From Thamnaconus septentrionalis (lineage: Eukaryota > Chordata > Actinopteri > Tetraodontiformes > Monacanthidae), in NCBI GenBank assembly GCA_009823395.1, contig CM020505.1, forward strand, positions 12,473,129 through 12,537,128: a stretch of DNA of 64,000 bases, read 5' to 3'. Made by a program: the position numbers and the translations under genes. Position 1 is the first letter of the stretch. Every line of letters begins with the position of its first letter. Positions 46,426 to 57,945 of this stretch are shown piece by piece. Below the pieces are notes generated by a model that saw nothing but the letters and a program-made list of their open reading frames with translations, made no database searches and was not told where the DNA came from.

Positions 46426-48663
46426 GCTAGCTAATAAAATCGAATTTCTGCGCCGACTTGCCAGGCCGACTGTCCCCGACCAGAGCTCACTGCTGCTGCT
46501 GGCCTGACGAGAAATCACAATGTGTCCCTTCACCCATGTTTGTTTTTCATATTTATGCATTTTTTTCTGTCCAGGAGATCCATGAGAAGCAGTCGGAGAT
46601 GTGCGGAGGAGAAAAAAAAGGAGCTTTTACTCTGTCGACTTGAGCAGGACTCTCTTTCTTGCAGGTTTCTCCGTCTAATCTGCTCTGTAGTAGCACTGAA
46701 CTTGCATGTTTACTTGATTTTGCACAATTCCTCTCCGGAGAGGTCAAGACGGAGCTGCAGAAATCTCTTGCCGTGCTATTTTTAAGCGCGGCCATTTGTT
46801 TTGTGTGAGACGCTGTCAAACACAGTAATCAGATATAGCGGCAGGCGACACGTTGCTGCTGCCGGCAGGTTTCTGACTTTAAAGGGCGGAGAAATTCAAG
46901 GCCCTTGGACCAAATGAGAACAGCGTTGGTCACTGGCTGGTCTTAATTCAACACATTTTGCTGTTCAGTCTGCTCAGCGCCCAATCAATAACCTGTTAAT
47001 TCCAGGTTACACTCTGATCTTTGGTGTGCAAAGTGTGGCATGTTTCATACTTACCGGCTTTCTCGCTGAAGGTAAAACTGTCAACGCTACGACCTGAAGA
47101 CCCGGGTTCCGTTATTCCTTTCAGTTCAGCTGGTTGTTTTACAATCCGGGTTCAGATGGAGGATCTCTTGCAAACAAATCAGCAAGTTGGTGAGCTCAGA
47201 CCCAAAAGGTGAGTTGACTCACTTAGACTGAGGTTCAAAAGACGGGAGGAGCCGAATCGACGTGTTAAGTGCGACAAATGAGTCACGGCCAATGATTCGG
47301 AAACTGAACATTTCAGTTGGGGATCGTTAGACGCTGATCACCGACTGACCACTCTGTCACAGATGACACAGCAGCATGAGGAAAAAAAAAGCAAAAAACT
47401 GAAAGCCACTTTGCTTTAAGAGGACTGACTTCTTTCAAAGGGTTTGCCTGAAAGAAAGCAAATTTCTCAGGTCCTTTCTTTCCTCTCCTCTGCTGTCAAT
47501 CACAGAGGCAACATTAGAATCACTTTCCATTAGCAAAGGTTCTCTCAAGCGCTTCCTCCTCCTGGAGCGCAACACTCCACAGCAAACATGGAAATATTAG
47601 TGTTTGGTTTTTGCTTTTTACAGAGGTACGTCTTAGTCTTTCATTATAATCAACATTTTTTATTTTTTTCTCATCCTTAAAAATAATGAATTCAATCCAC
47701 TTTAGCAGAGAGAATTCAATAACGCTAACAAGTCTTAATAATGTCACCGTTTAACAATTTACAGAGTCAAATCAGTTCTCCCAAATTAAATTCAGTTATT
47801 ATGCTGTTGCTGCACGTTGATCTACGAGTTACTCTCAAAATCTAGTCGAGTAGTTTTCGCTTGAAAGTAAGACGTTGAGTCGCCAATTTTTATTTTTTCT
47901 AATGACTAACGACTGCATTGCACAAAAAACATACAGTGTAACAAGATCAACTGTAAAAAAAATGAGTCGTGTGATACATTTTATTGCAGCACAATGAAGA
48001 GTGTGAAGACTCATCATGATGCTGCATGCTGTCTACCTGCAAGAACGTATACAACATCCATCTTTGCTTTAGGTGATAGCTTCAGCCTCACCAACATGTT
48101 GTCCTGTTGTCTCTTCATCTTGTCTGTGACCTCTTGACTGAAAGAGGACAGAAGAGCTGAAGGAAATAGTTCTGTGAAATAATCCAGAATAATAAGGTAA
48201 AAATCAAGAACCATGTGGGTTTTTTTTGTGCACACACTGCATCACTTTCCGGTGTTCTCATCATTTTGACTTTTGCCTTCTTGATATATTGTGTTAATGA
48301 AATTGCAGATCCGTTCAATAAGTGTGGATTTCCATCACGTGGAGGCAGAAACTTTTTTATTTATTTATTTATTTTTGTTGATTGATAAATCCACCGGCTA
48401 AAAGCTCGCTGCTGTCGGGGCTAATGGGGTGAAGCAGGCGAAAACGCAGGGTGGAGAGAGGGAGCAATGGAAAATGATGGATCTCCCCCAGCTGTAAGCC
48501 CAGGCAGGAGGTTTCAGGAATTACTGCGGACGTGAAGTCGACTCGGATGTTGAGCAGGGGGGACAAATGTTATTTATGACGGCGGCAGAAAGCCCTCGCT
48601 CATCATTAGGTGCAGGGGAAAGGCTTCAGGAGAGTCAACAGGAGAGCCGGACCCAGGGAGGAG
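46426..48663. other. Unique DNA with one weak exon-like segment
   Basis: No gene is supported. 46575-46664 is flanked by an acceptor-like and a weak donor-like site (see findings). 46910-47010 and 48370-48640 are non-repetitive, with CCAATCAATAACC and TTATTTATGACGG motifs. Confidence 0.5.

Positions 48664-48711
<48 letters not shown>
48664..48711. repeat. (TGC)16 trinucleotide repeat
   Basis: Sixteen uninterrupted TGC units (CTG/CAG class). The plus-strand open frames over it read as poly-Leu or poly-Cys and are artefacts unless a transcript is shown. Confidence 0.97.
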
Positions 48712-48713
<2 letters not shown>

Positions 48714-49212
48714 ACAACTTCATCAGCTGCCCACATTCGTATTGTTAGCAGCTTATCTGTGTCTGGACAGAGGGGACATGGAAGTGCAGTTTGGAATCGT
48801 ACGCGTGGATTGTGTGCATATACACGAGTCTATAACAATTGTATTATTGTTGTCGCTGTTTGTATTGTTTGTTTGTTTTTTGAAAACTACTGCAATGTGT
48901 ATTGTCAGATTACACAACTTGCATTAAAAAAAAGTTTATTGCCTATAATTGATTTAATTATTAACCAACCGGTGATTGTTTTGTTTTTTTCCACTTTGAA
49001 CTGCGCAGGGGAGTAAGTAAAAGTAAGCAAGAAAAAGTAAGTCAAAATACTTTAGTTGACTTGTAAGTGTTGATATTTTCAGATATCCATTCCTTTGTTA
49101 TTCATATGATTCATTTACTTTTTCATTGATTTCTAATTATTACTCCTGGATCATATATTACAACAAAATATTTTTGCTCAGCAGCTTCACAGCTACACAT
49201 GCTGATGACTCA
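48712..49212. other. AT-rich unique DNA, no gene seen
   Basis: Nothing recognisable. Confidence 0.6.
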
Positions 49213-49266
49213 TGGTCTCTGCCATAGTAACCATGCACGTATAGTGTTAAACAACACACGTCAGTG
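49213..49266 (+). repeat. 54-bp dispersed repeat, copy 2 (partner at 4514-4567)
   Basis: Differs from 4514-4567 at about 5 of 54 positions and is in the same orientation. The similarity ends abruptly at both sides. A short GT-rich stretch follows. Confidence 0.75.
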
Positions 49267-49339
49267 TGTTACAGTGTGTGTTTACAATGGCCTTTTATTA
49301 AATCAAATTTATCTCACACTGCACTATTTTTTTGATCTT

Positions 49340-49445
49340 GTTCAATTACTATTGTAATAACTTTGTTTTTAATTTTTGTTTTTAATGATTCTGTTATTAC
49401 TATAACAACTTTGAAAAAGTAATAACTTTGTTATTGAATAGTAAT
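49340..49445. repeat. AT-rich segment with direct and inverted TAATAAC motifs
   Basis: 'gtaataactttgtt' occurs twice in direct orientation, with inverted 'gttattac' units between and after. It resembles the inside of an AT-rich MITE, but termini and a target duplication are not evident. Confidence 0.45.
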
Positions 49446-52135
49446 AACACAGACAAACACACACATGTTAATCCGCTCAGTCAGTCGGATTAGGTGGTGC
49501 TGAAGTCCTGCCCATAGAGAGACGCTGTCTGCGCTACAACTTACACCAGATTGTGATGAAAGTTTAAACATAAAGATGTTGGAGGTCAATGCAGAGAGGC
49601 TGCGACAGGGCGCCTGATAGCACTTCTGCTCTTCTTCCCTGATGAGGATGAAGAGTCTCTGGCGTCCTTTTGTGTTCAGGCATCTTCCGCTCTCGCCATC
49701 ATCCGCGTCAGGCCTTGTGCTTAAAGCAACCCTACATTCTGCACAGGAGAAGCAGTTCCTTCTCTTGTCTGTGATGTTTCCAGTACGGACGACCTGGTGT
49801 GTGTTTAACAGCTGAGCAACATGTTGACAATGATCGATGGCTGACATTTAAGGTGGGAGCCCCAGCCCTCCACCTCCGCACTTTTTTCCTGTCACTTTGT
49901 AAAAAAAAACTAAAAAGCAAAAACTAAAAACCTGCTGCAAAGGCTGTTGGAGTTCCTCCCATTTGGCGCTGCAGCTTCTGTTCAAGTGCAAAGTTGTGCA
50001 GCTGATGATGGCGCGGAGGGGAAATGGAGCACCGAAGAGATTGAATTAGCTGCCAAATGAACAATTCTTCCTGTTGACGCCGCTGTCCAAATCTGTAACG
50101 CTTGCAAGGGAACCAACACTAATACAACCACATCTGTGACTTGTTTCTGTTTTTTTTTTGTCGGCCCCAGCGTGCTTTTTCACCCTCGCTCTGTGCTGAG
50201 GTTTCATGGGAAAGTCGACCCGGCGGTGGGAAAGATAATTGTTTTGGCAGAGGGAGGACGACGCTCACTCCCCCTGCTCGCTTTCCCAGCGTGGCTTCCT
50301 GTTTCGACACCGACGTGTTTTTGCAGCACTGATGTGTTGCAGGCATGTTGCAAGCACTTCACTCTCTGCAGCCTTCTTCTCTTTGCACAGAGGCATAAAT
50401 ACACAGCATTAATTATTCATTTGTGGCAATGCTTGGTGGGCGTTTTAACACACATTGTGAGATGCATCATTGTTTGTTTGTTCTTTTTTTCCCTTTTTAA
50501 GGTCATTTAATTGTTTAAAGCAGCAGCCCGGGCATTAAGAATCCATACAGTCCTCTGCTCCTCTTTTAAGTCAAGCTGCCCTGTTTCACCCTGCAAAACA
50601 CATGTCTTGAAAGCCATAAAAGGCTGTTTAACCAAAGCGCGGCAGACAGTTTATTGTGGCATTTTGTTATTAGATCTACAAAGCAGACAATTGCTTAACG
50701 CCGCTGCCAGCAAGGCCACTGTAATTACCCACGCTGCTCCTGCCTGCGAAAGGTCATTGGAGTGTCTCCGTGCGGCAGGCGGGAGGCCTGCAGCCGTCAG
50801 GCCTCGTCCCTCGCCGACTTTGCACCTTCTCTGTCGATTCAGGAAACATTCAAACAACAACTTCGGATACGGGGAAGGCGAGGTGTCTCGTGCGCGACGC
50901 TTTGTGTTTCTGTCTGAAATCATGTCGGAAAAAGGAAGAGAAAAGCTCACATTTTAAGATGCCCCTGCGTGTTTGGAGTGGGGAGTGACTTTTGGGATGC
51001 ACGTTTGTCGACCCCCCCCCCCGGTTGCGCCAGTATAGGTCAGTGTAATGCAGCCGATCTCATGCACGACTGCGAAGACTGCCGGCTTCTTTCGACGACT
51101 AGGAAAGGCCAAACTCGTCCATCCATGGATACAAAGAGGAACCTTTTCAGGTGTGACTGCTTAAAAGAAACAATCTCATTTTATTTAAATTTCTTATTCT
51201 TATTGTCCAAGTATAAGAAACAGAAAAGCCAAGGCTGACAACAATGTTGGGTCTGGATGCCAGCAAGTAACTCAATGGCATAAACACAAAAAAATTTTCA
51301 TGCCAGTTGTTCACCTGTTCCTTCTTGTGATGCCTTGAGTTACTAAACCGATTCATGTTTCCGTGAACTGACGCCTCTTTTGGCTTTTGAACAGAAGCTG
51401 ATGTCCCAACCCCAAAAACCCGCAAATAAGACGAAGAGACACAAATACTGACGTTTTCAATCTGACATCACTGTGGTGTTTTTTTTTTTTCCTTTAAACT
51501 TTTGCCTTGTATGATGATCTTATGATTTCCTCCCCACATTCGTGCCCAGTAGGTCTTCATTTGTATTTTCTATAATTTTATTATTTTTTCAAAATACACA
51601 GTGAGTTGCTGAGGGTAAAATCCTGCACTGAAACTGAACCTTTTAGACAAAACTCTCAGGTGTTGACGCAGAATATCAGATCCAATCTCCCCAGCATTAC
51701 AAACAAAGTGTGACTCAAACAGTGAAAGTAGAGAGCAACGATGGAAAAGTCTGATCCGGAACAAATTGAATTCTAAGGTATATGTTTGAACAGAGATGGT
51801 CTCTACCACCAGAAGTCTTTCATTCACTGAGTCAATTGATACCAAAGGAAGCAATACAATTACCGCTATGTCTATTGAAGCAGGTATACTCATTATTTCT
51901 GTTGAGCGGTTCTGTTGCGTCATGAGAACTTGCTGTCACAGATCAATCAAATCAATTGGCAGGACTGTTGCTGGAGGCCGTTTGTGATTCTGGCTCCTGT
52001 ACAATCGTAGTTTTTAAGTAAATTCAAGCTTCAGGGCAGGCCACACAATGATTGACTTTTTGTAATGAATTCGATAATTTCCCTCCATCCAGCTGATTTC
52101 TACAGCTGTTTTTACAGCACTCTTGGTCACTTGTT
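49446..52135. other. Unique DNA with candidate conserved block, no gene seen
   Basis: No gene is supported. 50380-50760 is non-repetitive with AATTATTC, CAATTGC and TAATTACC motifs (see findings). Frames at 50511-50957 have no recognisable domain. A C run lies near 51015. Confidence 0.5.
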
Positions 52136-52364
52136 CCCGATCCCATCCCAGCTGTCTCAGGGTGAAGCCCGAGGTACACCCTGCACACATCAAGAGAGAC
52201 AAACAACCATCCTCACTCACCTACAGACAATCAAAGTTGCCAATTGACCCAAATGTCAGGAGCACCTGGAGGGAGTTCTGGCCTTCACAGCCGGCCTGGG
52301 GTTTGAAAACAGTGACCTTCTTGCTGTGAGGAGAGGCGCCAGCCACTCCACCACTGCGCCTGAA
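52136..52364 (-). repeat. Dispersed repeat family R1, copy E
   Basis: On the minus strand, in plus-strand order: 'atcccagctgtctcagggtg', 'gaggtacaccctgcac', 'caaagttgccaattgaccc' and a 5' end of 'ccagccactccaccactgcg', which is the reverse of the family's 'gcagtggttagc' start. Confidence 0.8.
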
Positions 52365-55090
52365 CCGATATTTTCCGCTCCTGTTTTTATCACCTTTTCT
52401 GTGATGTCACTGCGTATAGTGAAAATCTGTATTTTCTGAAAAACAGTGTTTATTTTTTGCCAAAACTGCGGCAACCCATCTGGGGCAAAACCAAGGCCGA
52501 TTTCCTATGGAGAAGTAGCGAAAATAACACTGCAATCGTGCATTATGTTTCCAGAATCACACAAGAGCTTTGATTTATTTGACAATAGAAGCAGAGACTC
52601 TTCACCACCTTCCCCTGAGGGTCTTGCAATGTGAAAATGAAAGGCAATTATTCAATTGATGCATCTCTTAATCTGAAGATCCAAAAGAAATGTGGCTCTG
52701 CTGGTCAGCTACACTCACCATTCTGGTGAAAAACATTGTATTAATTGTTTTTCATTTTCAATTAAATTGGATTGCTGCGTCTTCCACCAGACTTTCACTT
52801 GGATGAAATCCAACCAGCAGTAATGTGACCCACTACGGTTTATTTCATTCTGTCTTTCTTTCTACAAAAGGACACCAGAGCCACTCAGTGGTGAGTGGCG
52901 AGTGTTCAATGGGTGTAACATCACTCTGGCTGAACTATCCCTTTAAGAGGGTTAGACACTTGTCCGACTCACACATAATCATGTTATAATGAAATTGTAA
53001 CTTCATCAGCATCAATTTCTAGACAAACCATTAATGTCTCGAATCCCGTGGCTGTAAATAAAGAAAATGGCCACGTTGATCATTTCAAGTGTTTGAAGCA
53101 ATGATTAATAGCAGATCCATCTCCATGGACGGCGGGACACAGTGGGTCTTGTAAAGCCCGGCTCCTCGCCTGTCCCCGACTCGGGACCTCGATAAATCCC
53201 AGAGTGCGCTAACGGTGGCTTAAAGACACTGGCACCCCGGGCCATATCTCATGCAAACACATTTCCCTTCATCCATTATTAAAACACATAAATAAATGCG
53301 AGGACAGGAAATCATTTTTCTGATGAATAACCGCAGTTAAGGCCCATCACGGTCTTGTGCGCTCACCAGACGTAAAGAGGCCGACCCGGAGCCCTCGGAA
53401 CGCCGACGCTCTGCCGCGCGTCCATTCATCTGTCTGACAGCCGCCCGGGTCTTTGTTGTTCTCCCCCACAACTTGGTTTGTGTTGAGGTGGAATAATGCT
53501 GAGGCGGGAAAAATTTGAAGTCAACCGTGACTGGCTGACTTTTTATTTTTTCCCTGATTTCAGTTTTTATGCTCGACCTTGTTTTTGGTGGCCGCCATAT
53601 CCTCTATTTTAAGGGCTTTGTTTTTTTCAAAGTCATTTTAACACCCAACAGTCGCGGCTCGACGGCACACTCCAGTTCTTCAAACCAAAGAAACCTGTCA
53701 TTGTCTGCTCCTCAAACTGCCAAGGTCACCCAGGTAAATTGGACACTTGCAAGTTCTTGCGACGCTTCGCAGCACTTTTGTACATTTTTATCATCGCCGC
53801 TCCCCTCGACCCCCATCCATGTGTGCGTCATTGGGCCGCTTCTCCCAGCTTCATTGCGCCAGCACGTTTGTTTAGGTTCTGTTTACACAGAGTGTCTTGT
53901 GTTGTAGTCCACTTCCTGCTTCTCTTGAAGCGGAATGAGACCAACGTTTTTTAAAGGCGACATGGCTTGGGAAGAATAGAGGATTAGGATTCCGGACCTT
54001 CACAACCCGGTATGGTTGGAGCTTCACCAGTGGCCCTTGTTGGCTCCCACCTCTTACAGCGAGAAATCTCACGGTTTCACGTTCAGAATTTACAGTGGTT
54101 TCCAGCGCCTTTCTGGAGTTCTGTGCTCACACTTCACTTCCTGTCTTTCTCTTCGTGTTACTCACCTGGTCCTTTCCTCAGCCACCTCATCGTCCCCATT
54201 GTCTTAGTGAACTTTTAATTCAGTTTTTGGAGCCTCTGCCTTTTTGAGTCTTTCCTTGCTTTTCCCTTCTTGACAGGAATTCTTCGACTGACTGCCTGCT
54301 GCCTTTGACCACCATCAACCAATGAAGTTTTGCCAAAAATGAAGCTTTCCTTTGCCACAAAACCTGTTGAAAAAGTCAAACAAGTCTATTACAAGATGCT
54401 CTCATGCGTCCAAGTATCAGAGCAACTGGGTGTTCAGTGATGCTGCACCTCATTCAAACGGGTTTGGTGAAAATTGTCGACGCTCAGATGCTTTTACGCG
54501 CTCACTTTGAGGGAGGATCATGGTTTTGATCGGGTAATTTAGGCGGATTTTCAGGCTTCTTTTTTTCTGGCGCGAGTCTATTCAGGGACACTGCATCCAC
54601 CTTGTCGCCTCGTAGCTCTGTGTCCTTCCCTCTCCACATTCTCTCCCTCTGCCTACACTTCTCAAGGCTGACATTTTCTGCGCACTTTGTCCTCCACCTC
54701 CTCCTCTTCCTCCACCTCCTCCTCATCGCCACCGTCCTTTGCAAGATCATCAGCTTTCTCCCAACTGGTCCCTGCATGTCATCAGCCACCGTCACCGCCC
54801 CCGTCTGGACTCCATGGGGGATTTTCTGCCGCCGCTGGTCTGCCAAATGTGCTTCGACCTCTAAAAATCACCCCCGACCGAGCCCCAGAGACAAAGTTCC
54901 GCCATCAAGTCGAATCTACTAATCTAACGCTTCTGTTGAAACAAAAAACACAGAAATATTTTTTTTTCTCTTTCAATACTTCTGTACTGTGGTGCCTGAT
55001 GGTCGCTAACCACCAGCAGTGAACAAAGGAAGGAGTTTTTAGCTTTTGTTTTTGTCATACTTTTTTGTTTCCTTACACTGGAAATGAGAC
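52365..55090. other. Unique DNA, no gene seen
   Basis: No gene is supported. 53130-53350 is non-repetitive and could be a conserved block. 54100-54350 and 54600-54760 are C/T-biased, which explains the open frames there. The last bases of a 'gaactatccctttaa' fish-type repeat end may lie at 52930-52950. Confidence 0.5.
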
Positions 55091-55126
<36 letters not shown>

Positions 55127-55153
55127 GTCTGTCTGTCTGTCTGTCTGTCTGTC
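55091..55153. repeat. Compound (ATCT)n(GTCT)n microsatellite
   Basis: About nine ATCT units, then about seven GTCT units, with a sharp switch near 55126. Confidence 0.97.
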
Positions 55154-57669
55154 CTAGTGATGCCCAGGTTGTAGATTAATAATAGTCATGTAATCCAAGG
55201 TATGTCGTCTCTCAGTCTCTCAGCGTGACTACAGGCTCATGAACAGGATCCTGTAGTCAAAGCAAACCGGCCACCCATCCATTCACCCTCCCATCCCAGT
55301 CAGAAGAGTTTGGACTCACTTGTTTGGGCTGTTGATTTGGGATTGTGAGAACATTGCATACAGTGAGCAGTTCTCTTGTGTCAATGTTGCAAAGATGCAA
55401 AACCTCTTTTCTGGATTCAACATTTGGAAATCAAATTGAAGTTGCTTTCTGAGGTCGCTGAACGTATTGCGATCTCAGATATAACTTATTAATGAAAAAC
55501 AAGCTAATTGTTTTCTTGTTTTGCAACTTTTCGAAAATGAACCGGAGCCAAGAGAGTACGAGGTCACAGCAGCCTCACTGTTAATACACGCGCACACACA
55601 AAAATATAGATCTTTTTAAAATACAGCAGATAACTTTGACTGAGATATTGGTATGTATGTGTACTGATAATTTTGCAGGTTTGGAACTTTTGGTCTGGGT
55701 TACTAATTCATAGACTTGATGATCCAGATGCCCCGACCATCAGTGGCCTCAGATTGAACTCCAGTAGCCTCTGGTGAGAAACTCCCCTTGCTTGTTAAAA
55801 TGCCCACATCTTCTAGGGTGATGTGCATTAGATGATGTAATTGTCGGATCTTTGTCGTTAAATGGCTGTTGATCCCTCGGGCCTCCGGCGGTGATTTACT
55901 AGCGCTACTAGCCTCACAGGGGAGACGACACTCTGCTGGTCATAAACAGGACCTTCCTGTGCAGCCAACATCCTGGAAAGCCGAGGTGCGACTCAAAATG
56001 GGAGCCACCGATTCTGATAATTCATGATGATTACGTCTCATCCTCGCTGCCGGTGTCAAGTCATCACCTCCTATTTACACTCAGATCCCTAATTGCCGAG
56101 CCTCAGGACGCCACTAATCGGCTCAAAACAATTTTAATACTCGGGGAAACAAGCACCTGGATCTATTTTCAGTCGGTGTGCGACACTCTATTCTCTCTCT
56201 CTGCGGCGATTTGAATGAATTTCTCCGAGTAGCCGCACTTTTCTGGCCCGTTTCTGTGTCACTTGAGGATCGGCTGAAAATAACTTGTGCCGACATCTCT
56301 GCGTGTCAATATTGGCTATTTGGTTTGTGCAAGAAGCAAAGACGAGGAGGAGGGGAAAATATCTCGCATTTGCTTGCCATTAATATCTCCTCTCTTTTTT
56401 TTAGGCTTATTTGTTTGACCGCAATCATGTTGTTATTAACAGAAGTATAAATCAAACCGAGAAATCTTCCCTAATGATGCTGAACTGCTTCCAAACAATT
56501 CCTGTCAAGGGCCTATTGACGCAGCACCGGCGTGACCTTTTCTATGCCGTGTGAAAATGATTAAGGAACGGCCACACTGTGATTTAACATTTGTGCCAGC
56601 GTGCGCCTTATTGATTTTGCCTTCACATCTGAAAATCGTTGGCGTGCGCCAACGTCTTGGGCTTTCTCAGGGTAACCTTTCCCACTGCTATTTCCTGTTT
56701 TACCGAGGCGTTATCAACATAGTCGGAGCCTGACGCTGATAACCGCACCCCAGAGTCGAGACCAGTCGTCTTTGCTTCTGTAGCACGTTCAAGGAAAGAA
56801 CCAAAAGCAGGGAAAACAACATGGCAAGTAAATAGAAATAAAGAGGAATAGAAAAACTGAAAAACAAAGAAAATCTGTCAAATATGTAGCCCTTTGTATA
56901 AGTAAAGCATGAAAACAGAGTTATATTTTGTTATAATGTTGTTATAATAGTTTGTTTTTCTTAATTTGGATCCATCCAACAGTAAAGTGTCATTTTTTCT
57001 TTTTGACGTCTTGCATTTTTTTTCTATTCTTGCGTTGCTGTTTGGGCCTCTGGATTTACAACCTTGAATGCCGGATCATTAGATGACGGCCATTCCGTCG
57101 TCTTTCGGCCGCAGTTAATTAGGAACTCTTGTGGTGGATGATATTTTTACAGGCTCATAAAAAGGCCAAAAAATTGCGGCTCATTTCTCCTAATTGCCAT
57201 TTGCCTTTATGTGCGCATGAAGTGGCCGGTGTTCTGGATGGTAATGGCTGATCATCCAGTGCATTCTTAAAGCTCCTACCGATGCACTGAGGAGTCACAA
57301 TCAATGATGCGGGATGGAACTCTGAGGAGTCTGCAGGAAAAGAAACTTCATAGAGGCTTTCAAGGTGTCTGCTGGTGATTGAAACTTACTTTTTAATCAA
57401 CTTTCAGGTAAGATCAGATCAGTGACCAACATTTATTTGCAACATTGAAAAAAAAATAATAGTGATTTTCATGGTTTTTTTTTTGTGTTTTTTTGTATAT
57501 ACATGGAATCCAGTGAAACTAGTCTCACTGTCTGACCCATCCTTTCCTGCACAGCAGTGGGTATCAGCTGTGCAGCTTCACCTGAGACCAGATCCAGATC
57601 CATCAACAAGGCTTTTTTCCTCCTCACAGCCGCCGCTCACTGGATGCTTTCTCTTTATGGACTCGTTCT
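55154..57669. other. Unique DNA with candidate conserved blocks, no gene seen
   Basis: No gene is supported. 55850-56530 and 57060-57300 are non-repetitive and carry repeated TAATTGCC, CCATTAAT and TTAATTAGG type motifs (see findings). The frames at 56178-56450 and 56551-56733 have no recognisable domain. Confidence 0.5.
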
Positions 57670-57945
57670 CTGTAAACCCGAGAGGTGGTTGTGATGTGGT
57701 GAAAATGTAAGTAGATCAGCAGCAGTTTGTGAAACTCTCAGACCTGCAGCCCATCTTGGCTCCACCAACAACCATCGCTGCGTTCAAAGTCACTCCGATG
57801 CCCCTTCTCCGCCAGTCTGGTGCTCACTGTGAACTTCTGCAGGTCATCTTCAACCATGTCTACATGCCTGAATGTATTAAGTTGCTGCTGGATATGTGTG
57901 ATTGGTTGATGAGCCATTTGTGTTCACAAGCGACTAAACATTGTA
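57670..57945 (-). mobile_element. Tc1/mariner-like transposon relic (terminal part, inverted)
   Basis: On the plus strand the order 'ggtggttgtgatgtggtg', 'gtagatcagcagcagtttg', 'ctccaccaacaaccatcg', 'cgttcaaagtcactccgatg', 'catgtctacatgcctgaatg' and 'gtgtgattggttgatgagcc' is the reverse complement of the 5' end of the same Tc1-like family seen at 41858-42205. It is non-coding and lacks a visible terminal motif. Confidence 0.75.

Noticed and set aside
48567..49016. 149-codon frame containing a poly-leucine run
   Set aside because: The run is the (TGC)16 microsatellite, and the rest is AT-rich with no domain.
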